Positions 46,670 through 54,235 of a stretch of DNA of 64,000 bases are shown here, piece after piece. The stretch covers positions 1 through 64,000 of the forward strand of contig CAWKCY010000024.1 of the NCBI GenBank assembly GCA_963848195.1. Reading direction: 5' to 3'. The DNA is from CAVQBP01 sp963848195. Its GTDB lineage: Bacteria > Bacteroidota > Ignavibacteria > Ignavibacteriales > Ignavibacteriaceae. Under the pieces are notes generated by a model. That model worked only from the letters and a program-made list of their open reading frames with translations. It was not told the DNA's origin and did not search any database. A program made the position numbers and the translations under genes. Positions within the stretch are counted from its first letter, which is position 1; each line of letters opens with the position of its first letter.

Positions 46670-48172
46670 ATGAGAATTAAATTTTCCTTCATAGTAGATA
46701 ACCTTTATATATTTTTTTTATTCAGCTCTCTTATCTTCTTTGATTGTCATTCTAGTACTAATGAAAAAGGTTTAAGAGATTATGTTTATAAAATGAAAAA
46801 ATTAGAAGTAGATGAAGATAAAACTACAGCCGGAGTATCCGAATCTCATGAAGAAGGAGATTTTACTGTAAGTAAGACCCCTTTCACCAGTAATATTACA
46901 GTAGAAGAATTAGCAGGTTTTAATCCTAATATTGGGGTTATTTGGCCTGGTGCATTGGTTCAAGGATCATCTTTAATATCAGGAACTTTGGCACCAATTA
47001 ACGTTAAAAGGTCGGAAATAAATCTTTTATTAAGTACTTTGGGCCAGCCTTATAATGAATTAAATCCAACTGATCTACATGTTATAAATCCTTCTGCAGG
47101 AAATGTCGAAAGAGCACGAGTTAAGTTGATGCAAAAAGGATTTATAATCCCAGCAAAACTTTCTCAAACTTACAAACAGTTTTATTCTTTGGAACATGCA
47201 ATGACACAAATTGGAGCTAATATATCTTATTTGGGTTCAAATTTAAAAGCTCAGCTTCAATCAGAAAATTATGCATCACAATCCAATATTGTAGTTTCGT
47301 TTGCTCAAGAGTATTATACTATTGCAGTTGAACCTCCAACAAGTCCAACAAGCTTTTTTGGTGAGAAAATTAATATTGATGATATCACTCCATATTCAGA
47401 TACTCTTAATAATCCCATTACTTATATTCAGAGTGTAACTTATGGGAGATTAGGTTTGCTATTATCCAGTTCAAAAGAAACCTTTTCAGACCTTAAAAAA
47501 TCTCTAGATGCGTATGTTAGTTGGGCTAGTGGATCTGCAAGTGCACATTATGGAGATGAAGAACAAAAAATATTAAAGCAAAGTGAAGTAAAGTTATTGC
47601 TTTTTGGTGGTTCGCCAGATAAAAGTATAAAATTAATTCCAACTACTGCTGAAGCACTTGATGCTTTAAATATTTGGTTAAAGCAAGATATCAAACCAAA
47701 AGATATCCAACTTGGACTTCCAATCAGTTATCGAGTTAACTATTTAAAGGATAATACAATAGCACGCTTAAGTTTTACAACTAATTATGAAAGAGTTGAA
47801 TATCATTCTATACCTCAGTTGAATAATTGGTCCATAACTTTTCATACTCATGATGATGATTTGGACGATGATACAGGTGTATATGTTGGAGTAAATGGTC
47901 CGAATGGACTTATCGCAAATTGGTCTAAATCAGATAAATCGAGATATGAAAATGGTTCAACTAAAGATTTTAATTTGACCCCGAATACAAAACTTTTTTT
48001 ACAAGATAAAGATAATGCAAGTATATATATTAAAATAAGTCCTAATGGGGATGATGAATGGGATTTTTCTTACGAACTAACAGCGAATATAACCAGTGGA
48101 GGGACGTTCACTAAACATGGGTCAATGAGACTTAGTGATAGACATAAAGAAGAAACTCAATCCATAAAGTAA
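46670..48172 (+). CDS. Thiol-activated-cytolysin (CDC-like) family protein with atypical C terminus
   Basis: 500 residues. The start follows AGAGGAGAAAGT. A hydrophobic leader ends near FFDCHSS; the Cys could be lipidated, although Asp before it is unusual. Residues about 85-390 follow cholesterol-dependent cytolysins: VIWPGALVQG, VVSFAQEYYTIAVEPPTSP, SVTYGRLGLLLSSSKETF, LLLFGGSPDK and PISYRVNYLKDNTIARLSFT, which correspond to domains 1-3 that form the pore. The Trp-rich undecapeptide and domain 4 that bind cholesterol are missing. Instead residues 395-500 contain FHTHDDDLDDDTGVYVGVNG and a beta-rich, acidic segment. So it may form pores in other membranes or need a partner; CDC-like proteins of Bacteroidota act on other bacteria or form two-component pores. 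It stands alone, flanked by non-coding DNA. Confidence 0.82.
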   Translation: MRIKFSFIVDNLYIFFLFSSLIFFDCHSSTNEKGLRDYVYKMKKLEVDEDKTTAGVSESHEEGDFTVSKTPFTSNITVEELAGFNPNIGVIWPGALVQGSSLISGTLAPINVKRSEINLLLSTLGQPYNELNPTDLHVINPSAGNVERARVKLMQKGFIIPAKLSQTYKQFYSLEHAMTQIGANISYLGSNLKAQLQSENYASQSNIVVSFAQEYYTIAVEPPTSPTSFFGEKINIDDITPYSDTLNNPITYIQSVTYGRLGLLLSSSKETFSDLKKSLDAYVSWASGSASAHYGDEEQKILKQSEVKLLLFGGSPDKSIKLIPTTAEALDALNIWLKQDIKPKDIQLGLPISYRVNYLKDNTIARLSFTTNYERVEYHSIPQLNNWSITFHTHDDDLDDDTGVYVGVNGPNGLIANWSKSDKSRYENGSTKDFNLTPNTKLFLQDKDNASIYIKISPNGDDEWDFSYELTANITSGGTFTKHGSMRLSDRHKEETQSIK

Positions 48173-48493
48173 AAGATAAAAAATGGTTTAAATCATGATA
48201 TTTCTCCATAGTGTTTTATGTTGATGAATGATTTTATTTTTTAAATAAGGCTTTGGTATTAGATACTCTTATTTTATCAAGAGCCTTTTTTTATTCATCT
48301 ATATTTATCTTCCTTATTTATGCAATTATATTTATTATGCTTTGTAACAATAAAAGTGTTTAATTTAAGCTCTTATAATGCCCATTGATACAAAGCTTTA
48401 CTAATAGGACTAATAAAGTTGAACAAACATTGTTATCGATAGCAAAATTGATATTGTTGTAGGAATTTTTCTGTATATATTTACAAAAACTCA

Positions 48494-48571
48494 ATGACTG
48501 AAACAGCAATGGTATTAGTGGAGGCGAAAAAATTAGCTGACTATATGGTTGAATATGACATTGGTTATTAA
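48494..48571 (+). pseudogene. Possible Mrr-type restriction enzyme C-terminal remnant
   Basis: A 25-codon run, TETAMVLVEAKKLADYMVEY then DIGY and stop, looks like the last strand and helix of Mrr-family endonucleases ('..LIDG.KLA.LM..Y.IGV'). The frame is open a little further upstream, but no catalytic core is present. A short remnant at best. The rest of 48173-48683 shows no gene. Confidence 0.3.
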
Positions 48572-48683
48572 TTTTTATTTATAGGATTACAGATGTTAAG
48601 AAATTTTTGAAAATCAATTACAAAGTATATTTGAAAAGGAGGGGGTAAGTATGATTTAGGAATTTTGGAATATAAAATATTTT

Positions 48684-48929
48684 TTATTTTGTCTTACTTG
48701 AGATTTTCCGGATTTCGGTTTCGATCTTGGTGTTGATTTCTATTTTTACCATGTCGAGTTTTTCCAGGAGTTTTCCTATGTCTACTTTGTATTGCATTTC
48801 GGTTTCGATTACGGATAGTCTTTTGTCAAGGGAATTATAGGCGGCCAGGATTCCGATTATTAAAGTAATCAGGTAAATGACGAATTTAATAATGTCGATT
48901 GAGTATTTTACTTTTTCTTCTTGTGACAT
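48684..48929 (-). CDS. Small one-helix membrane protein with coiled coil
   Basis: 81 residues. FVIYLITLIIGILAA is one membrane helix; the rest (VIETEMQYKVDIGKLLEKLD and onward) is a charged coiled-coil helix. Such proteins occur in phage lysis and structural modules of this group. It is the leftmost of the phage- or plasmid-like genes here. Function not known. Confidence 0.55.
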   Translation of the reverse strand: MSQEEKVKYSIDIIKFVIYLITLIIGILAAYNSLDKRLSVIETEMQYKVDIGKLLEKLDMVKIEINTKIETEIRKISSKTK

Positions 48930-49067
48930 TTTAATGGAACGCTGATTTTTATGATTGTTTATGATTTATTATGATTAAATGTTTGAGGGCGAACAAAAAG
49001 TATATGAGATTCTTCGCTACCGCTCAGAATGACAGTGTTACTTTTTGTCACCCTCAAGTTGAACTAA

Positions 49068-49751
49068 TTAAGATTCGTTGCCATAGGTGGCTGAGTATTT
49101 AATTATCTTTGCGTCTGCATCTTTGGTAACTGCACCTACTAACAGCACTTTCTTGGTGTATCTTGCCAATTCGCTCTTGCTGAATTGGTCAAGGTTTACA
49201 ACTGCTTCCAATGTTTGAGCAGGATCGTAGTCTGCTTCTAAGTAGTTGAACGGCATTATTTTGTAATATGCATCGTTCTCATCAACAGGATCGAAGCCGA
49301 TCAGTATCATTGAAATTGAAAGGTCCTTATCAGCTGCTGTGAAGTTTGCCTGTGTATTGAGCGCAGGTAAATCAACAGTGATGGTGTCGGCACCAATTAA
49401 AGCAGAGGTGACTCCCAAATTAAAACCACCAGGGGTGATTATATTTTGTGCAGTCGGTCTCTGGGTATCTGCGTACTGGAAGTTCTTTTGAACTAAAGTA
49501 TTGAATACAGAAATACCGGATTGTTTTACTTTATCCCAGACAGCCTTCAAATCATCGATATTATCAATGACTTTAGAGAGCTGGGTAGAAACAGTGAATT
49601 TTTGTCTAACAGCAACAACAGCAGGTGAATTAGAAACGTTGAAACTGGAAGGACGTGCACCGAGAATGGTTTCTCCGTTTATTGTCCTTGCAGAAAGGTT
49701 ACCCAATCTACCGCTGAGGTTACCTAGAACCGAGCCTTTAACGCGAGCCAT
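49068..49751 (-). CDS. DUF6266-like protein
   Basis: 227 residues. AAGGAG before the ATG supports the start. The N terminus MARVKGSVLGNLSGRLGNLS then RPSSFNVSNSPAVVAVRQKF resembles the DUF6266 family of Bacteroidota, small proteins with a conserved Gly-rich start whose role is not known; they often occur in phage-like or secretion-linked loci. A perfect 14-bp palindrome lies 41 bases upstream. Base composition is more balanced than in the RiPP island. Confidence 0.6.
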   Translation of the reverse strand: MARVKGSVLGNLSGRLGNLSARTINGETILGARPSSFNVSNSPAVVAVRQKFTVSTQLSKVIDNIDDLKAVWDKVKQSGISVFNTLVQKNFQYADTQRPTAQNIITPGGFNLGVTSALIGADTITVDLPALNTQANFTAADKDLSISMILIGFDPVDENDAYYKIMPFNYLEADYDPAQTLEAVVNLDQFSKSELARYTKKVLLVGAVTKDADAKIIKYSATYGNES

Positions 49752-49791
49752 TATGTTACTCCTTATATATTGTGAATGAATAATTATAAAA

Positions 49792-49805
49792 AATGAGCGC
49801 TCATT
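49792..49805. promoter_or_regulatory. Palindromic operator candidate
   Basis: AATGAGCGCTCATT is a perfect palindrome 41 bases upstream of the minus-strand gene 49068-49751, where a dimeric repressor could bind. No regulator gene is adjacent. Confidence 0.4.
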
Positions 49806-49872
49806 CTGAGTGCAACAATAAGGAATGAATAATTTATTGTCACTGTAGTTTTTTTACATAGTCGGGAAAAAA

Positions 49873-49942
49873 ATTACAAGATTACAAAATTTCAAGATTA
49901 CAAGATTAACAGGATTTCAAGATTGTCAAGATTACAAGATTA
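49873..49942 (+). repeat. Short tandem repeat based on CAAGATTA
   Basis: ACAAGATTACAAAATTTCAA and related units repeat about seven times with changes. A second purine-rich run based on GCGGAG follows at 49980-50026. The 440 bases between 49752 and 50194 hold no gene. Confidence 0.6.
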
Positions 49943-50194
49943 TGCCAAAGGCATGGCTATGCCACAAGATTTAGGAAGAAGGAATAGCGGAGGTATAGCG
50001 GAGTTGTAGCGGAGGTGAGGCGGAGATTAGGATTTTCAAATTGGTAAATAAATGGTTGAAGAAATGTATGGCAAAATGTCAATAATTTAATCTGAGTAGG
50101 AGATATGATTGCATCAATAAGCTGGAGGTATCTACAACAATATATCTCCAGCTTATTATTTTTAAAATAGATATCTCTTAATTTTTTAAGAGAT

Positions 50195-50389
50195 TTATTT
50201 TATCAATTTTAAATTACTTCGCAGCATTTCAATTTTTTCTTTTTTCATTCTCATCACTATGTCTTCGTTCCAGATTTCGTAATTCAATTCATTCAGTAAA
50301 ATGTTCACGATTTTAGCTGAGGGTAAATCCAGGATATATGATAGTTTCCGGATTTTGTCTGCGTTTTCCTGTGAAAAATCTATATGCAT
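50195..50389 (-). CDS. Small protein of unknown function
   Basis: 64 residues from ATG 50389 (MHIDFSQENADKIRKLSYIL); an upstream in-frame ATG at 50422 is possible. The pattern of an N-terminal strand and then two helices (PSAKIVNILLNELNYEIWNE) recalls ribbon-helix-helix proteins, but this is a guess. Confidence 0.45.
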   Translation of the reverse strand: MHIDFSQENADKIRKLSYILDLPSAKIVNILLNELNYEIWNEDIVMRMKKEKIEMLRSNLKLIK

Positions 50390-50609
50390 AGCTACTTCAA
50401 AAATTATTAAGAGATATTCCAAATATAAAAAATAAAATTAATTATACGGCTATTGCTTCTAAATTCCGTCTTAGAATGTCCTTCGATTATCTCTCCCTTA
50501 AGATTATTTTTTCAGGTCGTAATTAGGGAGTATGTAATACTTAGAGACAGAATTTATGGATAAAAGTTTTGTCATTTCATTATTTCTTTTTATTGGCACG
50601 TTATGTTGA

Positions 50610-51069
50610 ATGCGCAATCCTTTCACAATTCCCAGGGAGCATTATTATTATCAGATAAAAGTTAAAGCTGAACGGATTATTGATGGGGATTCTTTTATGC
50701 TGCAGAGATAACGAAGGTACTATGAATGTCAGGTTAATTGGAGTTAATGCTCCGGAGCTTGTGAAGAAAAGTGTAGAGGATTCTCTGTTTGCTGATTCTG
50801 CTGCAGCCTTCCTTAAAGATTTAATCGAAGGTAAAATTATTAAGCTCACTTTTGAGCGGGAATTATATGATTCATATGGAAGGCTGCTGGCTTATGCGTG
50901 GGTGCTGGATGTCCATGGTAATGATTCTTCGTTTGTTCAGGCGGAATTACTGAAGGCTGGCTTAGCTCGGATTTTTCATTATCCTAAAAAAATGAAATAT
51001 TATTACATATTTCAGAATTTGAGGCGGACTGCAAGGAGAAAAAGGTTAGGTATATGGGGGATAAAGTGA
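50610..51069 (+). pseudogene. Staphylococcal-nuclease-like protein, frameshifted
   Basis: From ATG 50610 the frame reads IPREHYYYYQIKVKAERIID then GDSFMLQR and a stop at about 50709. The next frame continues at once with NVRLIGVNAPELVKKSV, FERELYDSYGRLLAYAWV and ARRKRLGIWG, i.e. the rest of an SNase-like fold with its catalytic Arg/Glu region and the D-S-F of the first strand. A one-base shift near 50690 separates them. An in-frame signal-like peptide (MDKSFVISLFLFIG) just upstream at about 50556 ends at a TGA at 50607. So the gene is broken at one or two places, or the assembly has indels. Confidence 0.65.
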
Positions 51070-51299
51070 TAGATGATTACCAGGTTGTCGCGGATATTAT
51101 CAGCAAGAATCAGTTTCACAGGCTTAACCGGAAGGGGCTGATCAATCGTACCAGACTTAGGAATATTAAGATTAAGCGTGAGTTTATTTTGCTGCGGTCA
51201 AGGATGAAACCGATGGATGCGGTAGATTATTTGTCAAGGAAATATCTTAGATCGGATTTAACGATTAATTCTATTGTGTATAGAAGAAAAAGAAGATAA
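51054..51299 (+). CDS. Small basic protein of unknown function
   Basis: 81 residues starting inside the end of the nuclease gene (MGDKVIDDYQVVADIISKNQ). Very basic (RTRLRNIKIKREFILLRSRM, YRRKRR end), so nucleic-acid binding is likely. Overlap with the nuclease-like gene suggests co-translation. No family recognised. Confidence 0.5.
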   Translation: MGDKVIDDYQVVADIISKNQFHRLNRKGLINRTRLRNIKIKREFILLRSRMKPMDAVDYLSRKYLRSDLTINSIVYRRKRR

Positions 51300-51300
51300 G

Positions 51301-51374
51301 TCAGAAATCAGAGGTCAGAGATCAGAGGTCAGAGATCGGAAATCAGAAGGCAGAGATCAGAAGTCAAAAGTCAA
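51301..51374 (+). repeat. Short purine-rich tandem repeat (TCAGAGA/GTCAGAA)
   Basis: About eight near-copies of AGATCAGAGGTC-like heptamer pairs between two small genes. It probably arose by slippage; no coding role seen. Confidence 0.6.
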
Positions 51375-51389
51375 AAAAAACAATTAACT

Positions 51390-52041
51390 ATGAGGAAAAG
51401 CATAATCATTTTGGTTTTGGGGATTTGTTTTGTTGGGATTGGATGCAGCAGAGTCTCTGAGTTTTTCAGTGCAGGTAATTCAGGAGGTTTTAGAAACCGA
51501 GAGGCTTAAGGATGAAAATTTGGGTTTGAGGTTTTCTCTGGATTCTCTTTCTGATTCTTATAGTTCATTGTATCAGGATTATTCTGCAATTAAAAATAGA
51601 AAGTCTGATACGGTTTTTGTTTTTAGCCCGGTTGATTCGATTAATTGGATTGATTCGTTAAGGTATGTTTTTAGGGATTCGGTCCTTTTTATCCCTCATG
51701 ATACTTTGATAATTCATTTTAAGGATTCGCTGGTTTATAATTTTAGGGATTCAACTGTTTTTAGTTACAGGGATTCTGTTCTGTATAATTATAGGGATTC
51801 GGTAGTTGTTTGTTATGATGATAGGACGTTTCCGGAAGATAGTATTGTTAGGTATTTGAATTTGTTTTTTAGGACTGATGATTTAGGGGATACTGCAGGG
51901 CTGCATTTTAATTTTGAGGTTTTTGATGGCTCTAAATTAAGTTACTTAAGGGATTCGCTGTATCAAGTTCCGGATTCTATTACAGCCTGGAGAATTGATT
52001 GGTGGAAAGAAGATTGCAAGATTAAAAAATTACAAGATTGA
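51390..52041 (+). CDS. Lipoprotein with repeated (F/Y)-R-D-S motifs, frameshifted
   Basis: ATG 51390 starts MRKSIIILVLGICFVGIGC, a lipoprotein signal with lipobox GIGC, but that frame ends near 51507. The neighbouring frame continues from about 51450 with SVQVIQEVLETERLKDENLG and runs to 52041. A one-base shift near the T-run at 51458 joins them. The body is a short coiled coil and then about eight units of the type YVFRDSVLFI, HFKDSLVYN, FRDSTVFSY, YRDSVLYNY, YRDSVVV, a regular beta pattern with period near 8-10. It probably forms a periplasmic stalk or surface structure. Similar repeats occur in phage-like lysis and tail accessory proteins, but I cannot assign a role. Confidence 0.6.
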
Positions 52042-52316
52042 AAGATTCTGATCTTTTTGAATTTGCGCAAAGTATCGGGTATGAGATTCTTCCCCGCAAA
52101 TGCGGGACATGCTTAAACTTAAGAAAATAGAAATTAAAATTAACTATATAAAATGTTTGGAAAAAAACCTTAAATGAGAAGAAATATTGAACTCCTACGG
52201 AGTTCTGGTTTGTTCTTATTTTTTGTTTTTCTACAAATATATCGCTCCTCTGGAGCGAAGACATTTTTGGGGACTGGTTAACTAAAATATTCATATTTAA
52301 AGAAAGGAAAAGTGTT

Positions 52317-52508
52317 ATGGATAATTTGAAGAATGTTGTTACTAATGTTGTTGGGATTGTTGTGGGTGTTGGGACTGCTGTGGCTACTGCTCTGGGGCAT
52401 GTGCCGGCTGATGCTAAGTGGTATGTGTGGACAGGGGCTGCGGCTATTGCGATACTGGCGTATTTTACAGGGAAGGGAGCGGATGGGAAGAAGGTTGAAA
52501 CGGAATAA
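52317..52508 (+). CDS. Holin-like small membrane protein
   Basis: 63 residues; AAAGGAAAAGTGTT lies before the ATG. Two membrane segments (VVTNVVGIVVGVGTAVATAL and VWTGAAAIAILAYFTG) with a short loop and a charged tail (KGADGKKVETE), the size and layout of small phage holins. No endolysin gene is adjacent. Confidence 0.55.
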   Translation: MDNLKNVVTNVVGIVVGVGTAVATALGHVPADAKWYVWTGAAAIAILAYFTGKGADGKKVETE

Positions 52509-52854
52509 TGGAGTTGTGGAGGAATGGAAGGATGGAGGAATGGAATGAATGAAAGTCATTTGTCATTTGCTTCGCTGTCATTTAGTGGTCATTCGCTTCG
52601 CTGTCATTCGTAGTCATTGGTCAATGGTCATTTGTTGGAATTGATGATTGGAAAATTTCTAGTGTGAGATTCACTTATCTGTATCCCGGGGATGTGCTGC
52701 TCTTTTATTTGTCAAGGGCAGTACATCTAATAGGAGGTAGGTTGTAGGTGGTTGGTGGTAGGTTGTAAAAATGTGGGTGGTGTGTAGTATGTAGTTGGTG
52801 GAATAGTAGGTGTACTTAATGTAATTCTTTTTTTGGCAGGGGAAATAATTTTTT

Positions 52855-53133
52855 ATGGAGGTTGGTTTGACTTATTTGTGGCAGGAGGAAAGCGGGAAAA
52901 AATATTATAGGGTGCAGACTGATGATAAGGATATTGCTAAAAAGTTGTTTAGGAGAAATGGTTTTCGGTTAAGTGCTTATGGAATGAATTCCGATTCTTC
53001 GAATGGATTGGGTTTGTGGATTTTCTGTTGTGAGTTTTCACGGCCGGATATTGCAAGGAAAACTATTGAATCGGTTACAGGGGAAAAGGGAAAAATTGAT
53101 GCTGAAGGGATGTTTGTATTTGGACAGAGGTAA
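52855..53133 (+). CDS. Hypothetical protein, phage-like region
   Basis: 92 residues (MEVGLTYLWQEESGKKYYRV). It has strands and one Cys pair (WIFCCEFSRPDIARK). The region in front (52560-52840) is low-complexity, with GTCATT-GCTTCGCTGTCATT and TAGGTTG repeats. No family recognised. Confidence 0.45.
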   Translation: MEVGLTYLWQEESGKKYYRVQTDDKDIAKKLFRRNGFRLSAYGMNSDSSNGLGLWIFCCEFSRPDIARKTIESVTGEKGKIDAEGMFVFGQR

Positions 53134-53216
53134 GAATTAGTTTCAAATAATAAAAAGAACCCTATCAAACCTTTCCCTTAAAAAAGGGAAAGGCTTATTA
53201 GTAATAACAACTAACC

Positions 53217-53462
53217 ATGTTCAAGTTATTATCTCATTTAGGAATTATATCAAATTTAGTAAAATTGTATTATTTATTGAGGAATTACCGGATGGCTAGA
53301 ATTTTAATTGATAGACCTTTAACGAAAGCTGAAATAAAGCAATTGAAGCGGGAATTAAAGGAATTGTTCATTAGGATTGAAATGGCAAAGGAAAGGGTAA
53401 GGTTAAAAGCTGAAAAGAAGAATCAACAGAGAACTATTACTAAGGGAAGGGAAAGGAATTAA
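53217..53462 (+). CDS. Small basic helical protein
   Basis: 81 residues, or 56 if ATG 53292 (MARILIDRPLTKAEIKQLKR) is used. The second half is a long Lys/Glu/Arg helix (RIEMAKERVRLKAEKKNQQR). Function unknown. Confidence 0.4.
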   Translation: MFKLLSHLGIISNLVKLYYLLRNYRMARILIDRPLTKAEIKQLKRELKELFIRIEMAKERVRLKAEKKNQQRTITKGRERN

Positions 53463-53687
53463 CAATATTTGCTGGTAATCGCCAATCGCCAACTAATTGC
53501 TTCATTATGACTGCTTCGTGGCGTCTTTGTGTTTGAAGTAATGATGCTAATATGAAGAGATTGTGATGCAATTGATGCAATTAATAATTCATAAAAAGAA
53601 CAAATATAACTTTCTAGTGCTGCACTTAATTCTAAATCTTACTCTGTTTGGTTTGTAAGCTGAAGATACGATTTCATTGAACATGCC

Positions 53688-53739
53688 TGAGCCAATTATG
53701 AGCCAATCGTGAGCCAATTGAGCCAAATATGAGTCAATC
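53688..53739 (+). repeat. GAGCCAAT short repeats
   Basis: TGAGCCAATTATGAGCCAAT, then CGTGAGCCAATTGAGCCAAA, then TATGAGTCAATC: five near-copies immediately after the 3' end of the COG2865-type gene remnant on the other strand. Confidence 0.6.
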
Positions 53740-54115
53740 AAAATGATTTTAGAATATAAATGGTACCTGCACCAATTTTACCTTCTTTTAACAATAAGTG
53801 CTGCTTATCTACTAATTCTGCTAAATCTCTAGTCGCAGTAGCTTTAGAGACCTTATTTATTTCTTGATATTTTTTGTTAGATATATTTTCAAACTCTTTT
53901 ACATAAAGTACAGCTTTTATTTGGCGGTCGTTTAGGCCTAATTTTTTAAGCTGTTCTTCATTAAGTATATCTTTAAAAATGGTTATTGAAAAACCTCCGG
54001 AAATTTCTTTCATATCCGGTTCAGGAAGCCGGGCTTCTTTACATGAATCAATTATTTTTAAAGTACCTCTACCCCAAGCATCAATATGGTATATAAAAAA
54101 ATTATTTAGATCTAT
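53738..54115 (-). pseudogene. C-terminal remnant of a COG2865-type (AlbA_2/winged-helix) regulator
   Basis: On the minus strand the open frame reads HIDAWGRGTLKIIDSCKEAR then LPEPDMKEISGGFSITIFKD and ends with the winged-helix segment LGLNDRQIKAVLYVKEFENI, NKVSKATATRDLAELVDKQH. This is the end of the predicted ATP-binding/transcriptional regulator family with an AlbA_2 N-terminal domain. The N-terminal 300 residues are absent, and upstream DNA is AT-rich and non-coding. An ATG at 54013 could start a 91-residue product. A second, more decayed piece of the same segment is at 59623-59748. Confidence 0.68.
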
Positions 54116-54235
54116 TGATAATATTATTTTATTTATTTAATTTTATAAGAACCTAAAATTCAATCAGGAGGAGATTTACAAATCGAATAATTTTAGGTTT
54201 TAATTCAAAATCATTTAGCCCAAAATCAGGCATTT

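Noticed and set aside
49873..49942. CRISPR or iteron array from CAAGATTA repeats
   Set aside because: Units are 8-14 bases, imperfect and tandem, with no spacers; it looks like a simple slippage repeat.
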